NCBI RefSeq assembly: GCF_011050415.1 | Contig: NZ_DRFS01000030.1 | Coordinates: 1 to 46,610 of the forward strand | Source of the DNA: Halomonas sp. | GTDB taxonomy: Bacteria; Pseudomonadota; Gammaproteobacteria; Pseudomonadales; Halomonadaceae | Direction of reading: 5' to 3' | DNA length: 46,610 bases | Shown here: positions 17,336-26,185 of the stretch, in pieces | How the letters are laid out: the number at the start of each line of letters is the position of its first letter | How positions within the stretch are numbered: position 1 is the stretch's first letter | Translations under genes and position numbers: made by a program | The notes under the pieces: model-generated | What the model saw: the letters and a program-made list of their open reading frames with translations, nothing else | What the model was told of the DNA's origin: nothing | Database searches by the model: none

Positions 17336-17834
17336 ATGCTCTGTTTTGCTTATGGCTCTAACATGTCGACTCAACGCTTGGCCGCGCGGATTCTGGCAAG
17401 GTTTGTGACTACAGCGATGTTGCCCGCCTATCGTCTTGCCTTTCACCAACTTGGAGGGGATAGCTCGGGCAAGTGTGATATTGTACCGGCATCCGGTCAG
17501 TCAGCTGTCTATGGTGTTGTATGGGAGGTGGCGCCGCATCATAAACCGACACTGGATGGTTTCGAAGGCCTTGGTATTGCCTACGATGAAACTTGGCTGA
17601 CAGTCACTGACCTTGCGAGTGAAGGGCAGTTTGAAGTTCAAGCGTATGTGGGCAAAATCACATCTGCTGGCATGCGCCCGTCACGTATTAACTGGTGCAC
17701 GAGAACACGGCTTACCGGCAGCCTATGTGCGCGCACTAGAGAGTATCGCGGCTCATCACGATCCAGACACTGAACGCCATGCACGCGAAATAGCATTACA
17801 TGGTTTCGATGAGCTTTTGGTGCGAGGAGCATAG
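17336..17834 (+). pseudogene. Gamma-glutamylcyclotransferase-like (AIG2 family) gene with a frameshift
   Basis: The start, MLCFAYGSNMSTQRL, and DGFEGLGIAYDETWLTVTD are typical of GGCT/AIG2 proteins, which cyclise gamma-glutamyl compounds. The first frame runs to about AYVGKITSAGMRPS, after which the family continuation LTGAREHGLPAAYVRALESI lies in another frame (from about 17680). A one-base change near 17675-17700 splits the gene, so the product should be truncated. AAAGGAG precedes the ATG. The next gene starts on the last base of this stop (TAGTG), suggesting a former operon. A sequencing error is possible, but the next gene is broken too. Confidence 0.75.
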
Positions 17835-18080
17835 TGGCTAATGACGCTCGCTTTATCGCATTTCATTGTGGCGAAGGGATCGATCATAAAGGCCGCTATT
17901 CTCAGCGATATCTAGGCGCTCTCGCCCTCCTGGCTGGAACACACCCATGACTATATTCAGTGGCTGTTTCCCATTCCCGAAGCAGGCCGCTTTAACGCCT
18001 TTGCACCGTTGTTAACCCCAGTGGTACAAGCGGCGTTTGAGAGAGACACTCTATTACGCCAGCACCAGCAGCGCTCATGA
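17834..18080 (+). pseudogene. OGFr-family (opioid growth factor receptor-related) gene with a frameshift
   Basis: A GTG-started frame gives ARFIAFHCGEGIDHKGRYSQ, then a stop. In the next frame, HTHDYIQWLFPIPEAGRFNA follows and runs to a TGA at 18080. Together these match the conserved THDYIQWLFP core of OGFr-domain proteins, whose bacterial function is unknown. The frame breaks at about 17920-17945. Two adjacent broken genes suggest relaxed selection in this part of the island. Confidence 0.65.
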
Positions 18081-18151
18081 GTCGATGTGGGATATAAGGT
18101 TGAGGCTGCGGATAAACTCCAACGCTTAGCAGGAGCTGAGTGGATGCAGGT

Positions 18152-18290
18152 TCAGAGGGTTTTCTGCTGGACTCCCAGTTTGTGCAGTTCGCCTAGTTTA
18201 TCTTTCAGCGCCGAGGGGATTTCAGCGTTGTTGCCGATCTCGCGCAGCAAGGAGCTAAGAAATCTGCGGGAGATCCATAAGGATAGGCCA
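18152..18290 (-). pseudogene. Possible C-terminal gene remnant
   Basis: The minus strand keeps an open helical frame containing REIGNNAEIPSALKDKLGEL and ending LGVQQKTL plus stop. No start or upstream body exists in this frame, and I do not recognise the family. It looks like the tail of a displaced gene, but chance coding is possible. Confidence 0.2.
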
Positions 18291-18351
18291 TACTATTAAA
18301 AAGCAGCGCACTATCAGCTATATGAGACTGACAATGCGCCATGTTCATTCC

Positions 18352-18576
18352 TCAGAACCATTCATTTTTCTTAATCATACCGATCTTTTCTAATAGGTTA
18401 TTGGGTTCCTCATCATCTAACCCTTTAATATGCTCCAAGACTTCAATTTGTTCGTATGGATTAGCAATATGCAACATATCGATAGCATCTGCCAATTCAC
18501 TAAGCACGTCAGTTACTTCATTGATCACTGAAAGATTACCGCTCTGCAACGCAGAAAATAGTTCACGAATTTTCAT
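18352..18576 (-). CDS. Small acidic hypothetical protein
   Basis: This 74-residue protein is not recognised. It begins MKIRELFSALQSGNLSVINE, is predicted all-helical and acidic, and ends with KKNEWF. AGG lies about 9 bases before the ATG, a weak ribosome site, but the frame is clean and isolated. Size and acidity resemble antitoxin or immunity-type proteins, but no toxin neighbour is visible. A dyad just upstream could control it. Confidence 0.5.
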   Translation of the reverse strand: MKIRELFSALQSGNLSVINEVTDVLSELADAIDMLHIANPYEQIEVLEHIKGLDDEEPNNLLEKIGMIKKNEWF

Positions 18577-18584
18577 AAATAAAT

Positions 18585-18616
18585 ACCTGTTTGATATGTC
18601 TCCCCTTGAGACAGGT
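18585..18616 (-). promoter_or_regulatory. Nested dyad upstream of the small acidic gene
   Basis: TGTCTC and GAGACA (18597-18613) form a perfect 6-bp dyad around five bases, and outer ACCTGT (18585) and ACAGGT (18611-18616) form a second overlapping pair. It sits just upstream of the minus-strand gene and is a plausible operator. The rest of the gap to 18894 is AT-rich, and I see nothing coding in it. Confidence 0.4.
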
Positions 18617-18894
18617 TTAAACTAACAAACTAAATTGATCTAGCAAGACCCAACTGGGCACTAAATACCGATTTTTTATTGATTTAAATATAGGAGAGAG
18701 ATCTAGTGTTCCTTTACAGTCTTAACCAGACCGCAAATAAATAAGACAGTGTTAGTTTTAGGAGAAACGTTACTACACCATCAAGACATGTGACCTACTA
18801 AGCCCTAAATCTGGAATCCAAGCAATTAGACACGACCGTAGTGAAACAAATTTTCCTAAAATCTTTTGGAAGCTCACTATGACTCGGATTAAAT

Positions 18895-19086
18895 ATGAAT
18901 ACAAAATTTCTATCAGCGGCTGATCTTGCTTCTCGACTTGGTGTTTCGAGAGCGACAATTTGGCGTTGGAAGCGTGAAGGACATATACCGCCTCCGGTGT
19001 ATCTAGGAGCCCGATGCACCCGCTGGAGGGTGGAAGATATTGTGGCTTATGAAGAACGATTAATCAGCCATGCGACTACTGGTTAG
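18895..19086 (+). CDS. AlpA-family / MerR-like helix-turn-helix regulator
   Basis: The 63-residue protein contains SAADLASRLGVSRATIWRWK followed by REGHIPPPVYLGARCTRWRV, the classic AlpA/excisionase pattern: HTH, then a wing with W and R. Such proteins activate integrase or excise prophages and genomic islands. No integrase is adjacent, so it is probably a leftover of a mobile element at the right edge of the island. No clear ribosome site is seen, but the motif is unmistakable. Confidence 0.85.
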   Translation: MNTKFLSAADLASRLGVSRATIWRWKREGHIPPPVYLGARCTRWRVEDIVAYEERLISHATTG

Positions 19087-19272
19087 CTAATCCCACACTT
19101 ATAAAAGCGTTGCGATGAGAAGGTGTTACAGTCTAGATACGGCAGTTAAAGCATCCGCAGCTGCTACGTCAAAAAGAATAATCCCTGCATTGCCAAAGCC
19201 ATCATAGTAACCCGCTCGTCTTAAGATGTATCGAAGATAACCGGGTTACTACTGCATCAACACCGTATACCG

Positions 19273-20784
19273 CTAGCCGATGGCGACTTGGTAAGCATGG
19301 GCGACTTTAAGCACGGTCGCTTCATCCCAGCGTCTACCCACTAATTGCATACCTACGGGTAAGCCTTCCGAAAAGCCGACCGGGACGCTCATGGCCGGGT
19401 GACCACTGACATCAAACGGGGCCGTGTTATGCAGGTTGCTAAGCGCACCAGCAAGTGTGCTATTAAGACTTTTATCAGCCGGTCTCTTTACCGCTTTCAT
19501 AGCGGTGGTAGGCATGATTAACAAGTCATATTCCTGCAGAGCGTTGTCATAATCGCGTGCGAGACGCCTACCGATATTCTGGGCTTTACCATAGTAGTGG
19601 CGATTGTACTGTTCGGACATGTAGTGCCCGGCGAGGACCGTCATCTTTACTGTGTCGCTAAAGTCATGACCACGAGCGCGGCGAGCCCTGCCGTAAAAGT
19701 CCATAAGCTGTGTGCTGTAATGCCCCCGCCAGTTTGTGCCGTAACCATCGCCCCTGACCATGAGTTCGGTGGCGCCCTCAAAGGCAATCGCACTCCACAG
19801 CGCAAGCCCGTCGTTATGCATGGGTACCGATACCTCCGTGGCACGAGCGCCCACTTTTTCCAGCACGCTGATGGCTTCTTTAACGGCGGCGTCCACGTCA
19901 GATTCACTGACCCCGGCAATGCCAAACCCTTCACGTAGGATGCCAATGCGTATGCCAGTGAGATTTTCACTTAGCGATTCGGTGTATTTCGCGGTACGCA
20001 CGTCGTATTGGCGTGGATCTAACCCATCCGAGCCAGCAAGTACCTCCAACATACGGGCGCAATCTTCGGCGGTGCGCGCCATAGGGCCTACGTGATCAAG
20101 AGTAAGCTCAATGGGAAAAATACCTGTATAAGGCACTAGGCCATGCGTTCCTTTGATCCCGTAGCAACCGCTCCATGAGGCGGGTAGTCGAATAGAGCCT
20201 CCCTGATCACCTCCCAGCGCCATATCGACTTCTCCGTTGGTCACCACCACGGCGCTGCCGTTGGAAGAGGCGCCAGCTAGACGCTCACGGTCATGGGGAT
20301 TAACCGGTTGGGGTTCGGGATAGCCGGTACAACCTCCACCGTCAAAACAGAACGCAGGAACGGCTGTCTTGCCGATGATGTGCGCGCCAGCGTCGAGAAG
20401 CCGGGTGACGACTGTGGCATCCTCCCGGGGCACAAAACCTTCCATGATCGGCGAACCATTCATCATCGGGATGCCTGCCAGAGCGATGTTATCTTTTAGC
20501 GCTACCGTTCGGCCCGCAAGTGGCCCCTCTTCTGCCCCGGGCACCGAACACTTCCAAGCCCAGCCATTGAGTGGGTTGTCGTCACCGACGGGGCGATAAC
20601 CCATATCTGCTCGCGGGTAGTTTACTGGTAATGATTCATCCGCCAGTTCATCCAGGCGATCATAAATGGCCATTGAGCCAGCAACGGCGGACTGGAACTC
20701 ACCCAGTTCTTCAAAGGAAAGGTCAAAGCCGTAATAATCGGAAATAACTGCCAACGTATCAATGCCGGGTCGCTTTACACTCAT
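19273..20784 (-). CDS. Amidase-signature-family amidase
   Basis: Amidase-signature enzymes hydrolyse amides to acid and ammonia with a Ser-cisSer-Lys triad. Visible are the catalytic Lys in VALKDNIALAG, the cis-Ser in GASSNGSA and the nucleophile region GGDQGGSIRLPASW. Length (503 residues) is normal and the frame is intact. The ATG (MSVKRPG) has GGAG about 9 bases upstream; a TTG two codons earlier is too close. It is the last gene of the amide/urea operon, 62 bp after the double nitrilase, so its substrate is probably an amide imported or released by the preceding steps. The exact amide cannot be told from sequence. Confidence 0.93.
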   Translation of the reverse strand: MSVKRPGIDTLAVISDYYGFDLSFEELGEFQSAVAGSMAIYDRLDELADESLPVNYPRADMGYRPVGDDNPLNGWAWKCSVPGAEEGPLAGRTVALKDNIALAGIPMMNGSPIMEGFVPREDATVVTRLLDAGAHIIGKTAVPAFCFDGGGCTGYPEPQPVNPHDRERLAGASSNGSAVVVTNGEVDMALGGDQGGSIRLPASWSGCYGIKGTHGLVPYTGIFPIELTLDHVGPMARTAEDCARMLEVLAGSDGLDPRQYDVRTAKYTESLSENLTGIRIGILREGFGIAGVSESDVDAAVKEAISVLEKVGARATEVSVPMHNDGLALWSAIAFEGATELMVRGDGYGTNWRGHYSTQLMDFYGRARRARGHDFSDTVKMTVLAGHYMSEQYNRHYYGKAQNIGRRLARDYDNALQEYDLLIMPTTAMKAVKRPADKSLNSTLAGALSNLHNTAPFDVSGHPAMSVPVGFSEGLPVGMQLVGRRWDEATVLKVAHAYQVAIG

Positions 20785-20845
20785 AGTCAACTACTCCTAT
20801 ACACGAACGATTGCCTGAAAAGGCATTTAGCGAGGGGAATACAAG

Positions 20846-22543
20846 CTATCGCTCCAACAGTTTCGGATAGTGGTGTGGCAGGCGCATCACCACCAGGTCC
20901 TTTCGGCGTACAGCGCTGTTTGGGTAAGCCGAATCCAGGTTGCTCGTGTCGATAGCAAGCTGAACGCAGCCAGTGGCGCTGGTTAACAATGCTTCTTGGC
21001 GAGGAAAAAGAAACGTATCCGGGCCGAATATACCGCTTAGCCCCGGTAATCCAGCGTCGGGTATATGCACATTGGCGAAAGCGAAATAGCAGTTGTTCTC
21101 GCCACCGCGTATACGATAATGGTGCCAATGGTGATCGTCTGGGCCGGTGGGAATAGGTGCTGGCAGACTTATATCAGTACCGGGGTGGGCACAGTGAAAT
21201 GGCCCTGGCAAGGCAGCAGGACAAGCGATGACATCGCATCCCCGCAGCGCCAGGATGCGTCCCGCTTCGGGAAAATCAGCATCATGGCCAATCAATAATC
21301 CTAGCCGCCCTAGCGGCAGATCGAAGCTTACCCAGCGCTCGCCAGGCGTCGCCCATTTACGGTCTGCCTCGTTTAAGTGAATCTTACGATAAACCGCCAT
21401 AACGCCCTGCGCCCCTACCAGAGCGGCAGCATTATAGAGATGTTCCTCCGACTGTTCCGCGAAACCTACTACATAGTACTGTTGACGCTTCTCAGCGAGC
21501 CCACGCAGTGTGTCGAAAACACTGTGACGCTGTGAGATAGGATTGATAACGCCAGTGTCTAACCCGGTAAGCGCCAGCTCAGGAAAAACAATCAGCTCGG
21601 CACCCTCTGCTTGGGCAATCAAATCAGTACATTTGGAAAGGTTATCGTCGAGATTATTCGATGGGGAAAATTGAGCAACGGCGATGGTGCTTGCTTTTCC
21701 ATTGGGCAGTGGCTGATGGCCATAAAGCCTGAAGAAGTCTAGCGGGTTCCAAGCGTGTGTTTGATGAAGTAGCTCATGATAAAGGTCTGGGCGACGCTCA
21801 CTGGTCAACGCCCCCGTTACTCGTTCAGTATCAATTTCACCAAGCACGATGCCATCACCGTCATCGCGGCTAGCCTGGATATGTCCATCTGGCTCAATCA
21901 CGCAGCTACCGCCACTGAATTGAACGCCGCGCTCCACCCCCCAGCGATTGCTCTCAATAAGATAGCAGCCGTTTTCTTTGGCACGACTTATCCAATAGGG
22001 TGCTGGCGCTCGCTCAGCCAGCCAATTACTCAGATGGCAAATGACCTCAGCACCCTGCAGCGCAACCAGCCGTGCGGTTTCTAGAAAATGAATATCCATG
22101 CAGATGAGCAGAGCAATACGGCCCAGCGACGTCTCAAATACTTGATGGCCAGTGTCGCCTGAAGCCGCCCACTTTGGCTCGGCGATATAAGGATGGCTTT
22201 TACGATGTTTTCCTAAATAGCCCTCAGGGCCAACTAAAACAGCCGTGTTGTAGTAAAGCCCATTGCCAGCATCAACTTCTGGCAGCCCGATAACGATATA
22301 GCAGTCAAGCTTCGCCGCCAGAGCGGCGAAGCTTTGGGTTGAGGGCCCTGGCACTTGTTCGACGTAGGGTGCAACCTCCTCTCTGTCATACCAGCAATAG
22401 CCGGTAAGACCCATCTCTGGCGTTATGATTAGCCGCGCACCAGACGCAGCCGCCTCTTCCACTAACCGCTTTAGAGCATCAATATTTCGCTCTTTAGCAA
22501 ACATTTCAGGCTCAAACTGCACTGTGGCGGCAAGGTATTTCAT
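20846..22543 (-). CDS. Tandem nitrilase-superfamily amidohydrolase, second domain lacking catalytic Cys
   Basis: Two carbon-nitrogen hydrolase domains are fused. Domain 1 (about residues 1-275) has the full triad: Glu43 in TPEMGLTGY, Lys115 in GKHRKSH and Cys148 in LLICMD. Domain 2 (about 285-560) keeps Glu322 (FPELALTG) and Lys387 (VYRKIHL), but the Cys position is Gly419 in LLIGHD, so it should be inactive. The family hydrolyses nitriles or amides to acid and ammonia. GGGGAG precedes the ATG. It lies 17 bp after the formamidase gene in the same operon. Domain 2 may stabilise the oligomer or bind ligand; this is inference. Single-domain enzymes of about 260-350 residues are the norm. Confidence 0.9.
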   Translation of the reverse strand: MKYLAATVQFEPEMFAKERNIDALKRLVEEAAASGARLIITPEMGLTGYCWYDREEVAPYVEQVPGPSTQSFAALAAKLDCYIVIGLPEVDAGNGLYYNTAVLVGPEGYLGKHRKSHPYIAEPKWAASGDTGHQVFETSLGRIALLICMDIHFLETARLVALQGAEVICHLSNWLAERAPAPYWISRAKENGCYLIESNRWGVERGVQFSGGSCVIEPDGHIQASRDDGDGIVLGEIDTERVTGALTSERRPDLYHELLHQTHAWNPLDFFRLYGHQPLPNGKASTIAVAQFSPSNNLDDNLSKCTDLIAQAEGAELIVFPELALTGLDTGVINPISQRHSVFDTLRGLAEKRQQYYVVGFAEQSEEHLYNAAALVGAQGVMAVYRKIHLNEADRKWATPGERWVSFDLPLGRLGLLIGHDADFPEAGRILALRGCDVIACPAALPGPFHCAHPGTDISLPAPIPTGPDDHHWHHYRIRGGENNCYFAFANVHIPDAGLPGLSGIFGPDTFLFPRQEALLTSATGCVQLAIDTSNLDSAYPNSAVRRKDLVVMRLPHHYPKLLER

Positions 22544-22560
22544 ATTGTTCTCCCCGCTCG

Positions 22561-23559
22561 CTAGCGTGCTTGCCCAACAATGGACTTGAGGATGGAAGCG
22601 CCTAATGTATATTTTGGATCCACCATGTTACCCAGCCGCACTCGTCCTGCCTGGGTAAGAAGCATGTAAGCATCTATTTCATCGAAATCAAACTCAGCAG
22701 CCAGCCAGCGTACCAGCTCTCTGTAGGCAATCCGGGTGGCATCTTCCATGGGACGCGCTGAACCAATGGTCATATAGAACTGTTCATTTTCCAGACGCGG
22801 CCATTTGAACGTCCAATCTTTAATCAAGTCCACCTGGACGGTGGTCACGGTAGGATGCTCGATCGCCACGCCGCACAACTCACCATCACCCTGCGCCGCA
22901 TGGCAGTCACCTAGATAAAGATAGGCACCTTTGGTATGCACCGGCAGATAGATCACCGCACCCGGTGCTACATCAGGTAAGTCCATATTGCCGCCGTAAT
23001 AATCGGGAACCAGCGAGCTAATCGACTCAATCTCTGGTGACACCCCAATGGTGCCAATAAAAGGCTGGTAAGGAAGGGTTATTTTATCGCTCCACTTCAC
23101 GCCGGTTTCCGCGTCAACCTCGACCTTCTTTACCCTCTCCGGTAGCGGTGCGTTGAGTAGCGCAGTATCACCGGTAGCCACTAGTCCACCAAATTCGGTA
23201 ATCAGTGCTGTTGTACCGCAGGGCTGGGGGCCACGAGGTTTCATGTCTCGGATATAAACCGCCAGGCAATCGCCCTTCTCCGCCCCCTCTACGTAGATCG
23301 GTCCGTTCTGCGGATTGAGATAAGGTAAATTAAGCAGCTCGCTGGGCTTGTCGCTTTCCGAGCGAAGTTTTCCTTCGAAAGCATCATGGGTTTCAGCACT
23401 AACGATATCGCCCGGTTGGATGTGCAGAACGGGCTTGGGGTTAGGACCAAGCGTATAGTGATACTGTCCTTGAGCCGCTTCAGTTAGTTGGTGTGTAGTA
23501 CCCGGCTTACCTTTGGCAACGGCGCGACGCGCCATGATGGAATGATCAAACCAGTTCAT
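22561..23559 (-). CDS. fmdA: Acetamidase/formamidase (FmdA/AmdA family)
   Basis: FmdA-type enzymes hydrolyse formamide, and sometimes acetamide, to the acid and ammonia. The 332-residue protein carries the family's metal-region motif GDCHAAQGDGELCG, with PGDIVSAETHDAF near the N-terminus and TIGVSPEI in the middle. Length is slightly shorter than the roughly 400 residues of Methylophilus FmdA but typical of bacterial homologues. AAGGAG lies 5-6 bases before the ATG. It is directly between the transporter genes and the nitrilase, as in fmd operons of methylotrophs, where fmdA is next to fmdDEF. Function as formamide or short-chain amide hydrolase is well supported; substrate range is not. Confidence 0.93.
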   Translation of the reverse strand: MNWFDHSIMARRAVAKGKPGTTHQLTEAAQGQYHYTLGPNPKPVLHIQPGDIVSAETHDAFEGKLRSESDKPSELLNLPYLNPQNGPIYVEGAEKGDCLAVYIRDMKPRGPQPCGTTALITEFGGLVATGDTALLNAPLPERVKKVEVDAETGVKWSDKITLPYQPFIGTIGVSPEIESISSLVPDYYGGNMDLPDVAPGAVIYLPVHTKGAYLYLGDCHAAQGDGELCGVAIEHPTVTTVQVDLIKDWTFKWPRLENEQFYMTIGSARPMEDATRIAYRELVRWLAAEFDFDEIDAYMLLTQAGRVRLGNMVDPKYTLGASILKSIVGQAR

Positions 23560-23656
23560 TGTTCTACTCCTTTTTAGGTGCTTTCAGTCATTGCTCCAGC
23601 CACTGCAGACCGGAGTTTGAGTCATGGTTAAATGGTGTTGATGGATCTCATTCTGC

Positions 23657-24376
23657 TTATACAGCCAGAATTCGACGCATGGCGTCACGATCACGGAGTT
23701 GCTCATTCGCAAGCTCATGGGTAATTTTCCCCTTATCCATGACGTAGCAGCGTTGCGCCATGGTCATGATCATGTCCAGGTTCTGCTCTACGAGGAGAAT
23801 GGTTACGCCCAGCTCGCGATTGAGCTTGAGAATGTTGCGTGAAATGTCCTTTACGATGTTTGGCTGAATACCTTCCGAGGGTTCGTCGAGTAGCATCAGC
23901 TTCGGCTTGCCCACCATGGCACGGCCGATAGCAAGCTGTTGCTGCTGCCCGCCGCTGAAGGTACCTGCTCGTTGATTAGCCCGCTCTTTCAAGATGGGGA
24001 AGAACTCATATACCCGCTCATAGTCAACACCCTCGCCAGGCTGTTGGAGCATTTCGCCGACCTTGAGATTTTCCCAGACGGTCATGCGTGAGAAGACCTC
24101 ACGCCCTTGCGGGATATAACCAATGCCCAAACGCGCACGTTCGTGAGATTCGAGCGCGCTAATATCCTTACCATCGAAACGGATAATGCCTTGTCGATTC
24201 TTGATAAGACCAATCAACGTTTTCATTAATGTCGTCTTGCCGACTCCATTTCGACCGATGACGGCTACCACCTCGCCGCGACCCACACTCAAGCTGACCT
24301 CTTGCAGCACTGAGGTGGTACCGTAGCCAGAAATGACGCCCTCCACGCTCAACAGATTTGTACTATTCGTCGTCAT
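23657..24376 (-). CDS. urtE: Urea/short-chain amide ABC transporter ATPase UrtE
   Basis: Cytoplasmic ATPase, LivF-like, of a branched-chain/urea-type importer. Walker A GRNGVGKTT, signature SGGQQQQLAIGRAM and Walker B LMLLDEPSEG are intact. The start MTTNSTNLL is preceded by GGGGA at 7 bases and overlaps the end of urtD by 14 bases; a longer frame upstream is an artefact of reading through urtD. FSGGQQQQ and the EPSEGIQP stretch are typical of UrtE. Fifth transporter gene of the operon, followed after 97 bp by the formamidase. Confidence 0.93.
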   Translation of the reverse strand: MTTNSTNLLSVEGVISGYGTTSVLQEVSLSVGRGEVVAVIGRNGVGKTTLMKTLIGLIKNRQGIIRFDGKDISALESHERARLGIGYIPQGREVFSRMTVWENLKVGEMLQQPGEGVDYERVYEFFPILKERANQRAGTFSGGQQQQLAIGRAMVGKPKLMLLDEPSEGIQPNIVKDISRNILKLNRELGVTILLVEQNLDMIMTMAQRCYVMDKGKITHELANEQLRDRDAMRRILAV

Positions 24377-25085
24377 CGGCTGTCCCCAGATAAATACGTG
24401 CAACCTCTTCGTTAGCCTCAATCTCGTTGATCGTGCCTTCCGCAAAGATTTCACCGAAGTTCAGTACAGTGACCTTGTGAGCAATCTGGCGCACAAATTC
24501 CATGTCATGCTCAACCGCCAAAACCGACATACCTTTGCGATTGAGTTCCTGGATCATCTCGCCCGTGCGCGCCGTTTCTTCTGGTGTCATGCCAGCTGTC
24601 GGTTCATCAAGAAGTAGTAAACGCGGCTCCGTGCTCACCGCCATACCGATCTCAAGCCACTGCTGTTCCCCGTGTGAGAGTTCTCCAGCAAGTTCTCCGG
24701 CTTTATCGGTAAGTCTTACAAAGGCGAGTGCTTTATCGATAGCCGCTGTCATGGAATCACCATGCAGATGGTTCTGAACCGCGATTTGCATGTTTTGCCA
24801 AACGGAGAGTTCGGAGAAGATACCCGGCACCTGGAACTTGACGGCAATTCCCTGTTTTACGCGCTCGAAGGAACGAAGCTTGGTAATTTTTTGATCTGAA
24901 AAATAGATCTCACCTGAGCTTGGTTGATGCTCACCGAGTACAAGCTTGAAAAACGTGCTCTTCCCAGCGCCATTCGGACCAATCAGGCATCGAATCTCAC
25001 CATGCTCCATAGAGAAGTTCACATCCTGAGCAACTTTTACGCCGTCGAAATGCTTATATAATTTCTCAGCTCGCAATATGGTCAC
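24363..25085 (-). CDS. urtD: Urea/short-chain amide ABC transporter ATPase UrtD
   Basis: LivG-like ATPase that pairs with UrtE. Walker A GPNGAGKST, signature LSHGEQQWLEIGMA and Walker B LLLLDEPTAG are complete; the SHGEQQWLEI form is characteristic of UrtD. The 240-residue length is typical. Its ATG overlaps the urtC stop (ATGA), so it is coupled to urtC. It powers import of urea or small amides with UrtABCE. Confidence 0.93.
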   Translation of the reverse strand: MTILRAEKLYKHFDGVKVAQDVNFSMEHGEIRCLIGPNGAGKSTFFKLVLGEHQPSSGEIYFSDQKITKLRSFERVKQGIAVKFQVPGIFSELSVWQNMQIAVQNHLHGDSMTAAIDKALAFVRLTDKAGELAGELSHGEQQWLEIGMAVSTEPRLLLLDEPTAGMTPEETARTGEMIQELNRKGMSVLAVEHDMEFVRQIAHKVTVLNFGEIFAEGTINEIEANEEVARIYLGTADDDE

Positions 25086-26185
25086 GACATGTCCTCCTTA
25101 CGCTGACGCAGGCGGCCAAACAACCTGACTAGCCCTGGGATCAAGCCTTCCGGCAAATAGACCACGACGACAACCAGCAGCAAACCCATGATCACGAAGG
25201 CGTAGTAGCTGCCATAGATGGTCAGGTTCTGGAAGATACCTAACACCACCAAGGTGCCTACCAGCGTCGCGGTGAGGTCTTTACGCCCCCCTACTGCCAC
25301 CCAAATAATGGGTAATGCGGCGGCCGCTAAATTCATGTTGGAAGGGCTGATGTACTGCCCCCAGGCGGTATACAGCACGCCGGAAAGTCCCGCTAAGCCA
25401 CTGCCAATCACAAAGGCAATTAACTGATAGCGGCGTATATCGTAGCCAAGCATTTCAGCGCGGTGAGGGTTTTCACGAATGGCAACAAGCACATTGCCGA
25501 ACCTAGAGTTGACGAGAATCCGCAGGGCGAGATAGCAAAGCACTAGCATGGCAAGCAACAGGTAATAAAGTGGTACGCCCGAATACAGTGCTATATCGCC
25601 ACCGGCCCAAGGGATAGTTAGCGGCGGCATACCGGTCATGCCATTGTCGCCACCCAGGCGGGCATCGCCAATCGCCCACTGGGATCCCGCTGTTTGTGCC
25701 ATAAAGGTGGCGAAAACCAGCGTGGTCGAGAGCGTCACAATACCCAGAAACACGCCGCTAATACGCCCATAAAAAAGCATGTAACCGAGTAACGCTGCCC
25801 CCAGGCACGACATCCCAACACCAAGCAGCAAACCGACAAGGGTCAGACCATACGCCGCGCCAAAATTAATCGTAACGACCCCATACGTGTACCCGGCAAG
25901 CCCGAAGAAAGCAGTCTGGCCAAAGCTGAGCGCTCCCGTATATCCCCATATCAGCGAGAGCCCAAGTGCCATAAACACCCAGCAAAGGAAGTAGGCCGTA
26001 TTACCAACGCTCCAGGCATCCGCGAAAGCGGGGTAAACAACGGCTGCGCCAATGGCCAAGGCAAAACCGACCCAAAACAGCGGACCGCGGCCTAATGTTT
26101 GTGGGCCATTAACGAGTCGTATCCAGCGTGGCATTCGAGACGCTGACCGAGCCGCATGCGAACCTTGTCTTTGCAAACTAGCCAT
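25082..26185 (-). CDS. urtC: Urea/short-chain amide ABC transporter permease UrtC
   Basis: LivM-like inner-membrane permease of 367 residues with a hydrophilic Arg-rich N-terminus (about 35 residues) and roughly eight to ten hydrophobic helices. YTGALSFGQTAFFGLAGYTY is the family signature, and GLAGLSGVLYTAWGQYISPS plus the C-terminal YLPEGLIPG are conserved. It is adjacent to urtB with no gap and overlaps urtD. The pore should be formed with UrtB. No defects seen. Confidence 0.93.
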   Translation of the reverse strand: MASLQRQGSHAARSASRMPRWIRLVNGPQTLGRGPLFWVGFALAIGAAVVYPAFADAWSVGNTAYFLCWVFMALGLSLIWGYTGALSFGQTAFFGLAGYTYGVVTINFGAAYGLTLVGLLLGVGMSCLGAALLGYMLFYGRISGVFLGIVTLSTTLVFATFMAQTAGSQWAIGDARLGGDNGMTGMPPLTIPWAGGDIALYSGVPLYYLLLAMLVLCYLALRILVNSRFGNVLVAIRENPHRAEMLGYDIRRYQLIAFVIGSGLAGLSGVLYTAWGQYISPSNMNLAAAALPIIWVAVGGRKDLTATLVGTLVVLGIFQNLTIYGSYYAFVIMGLLLVVVVVYLPEGLIPGLVRLFGRLRQRKEDMS

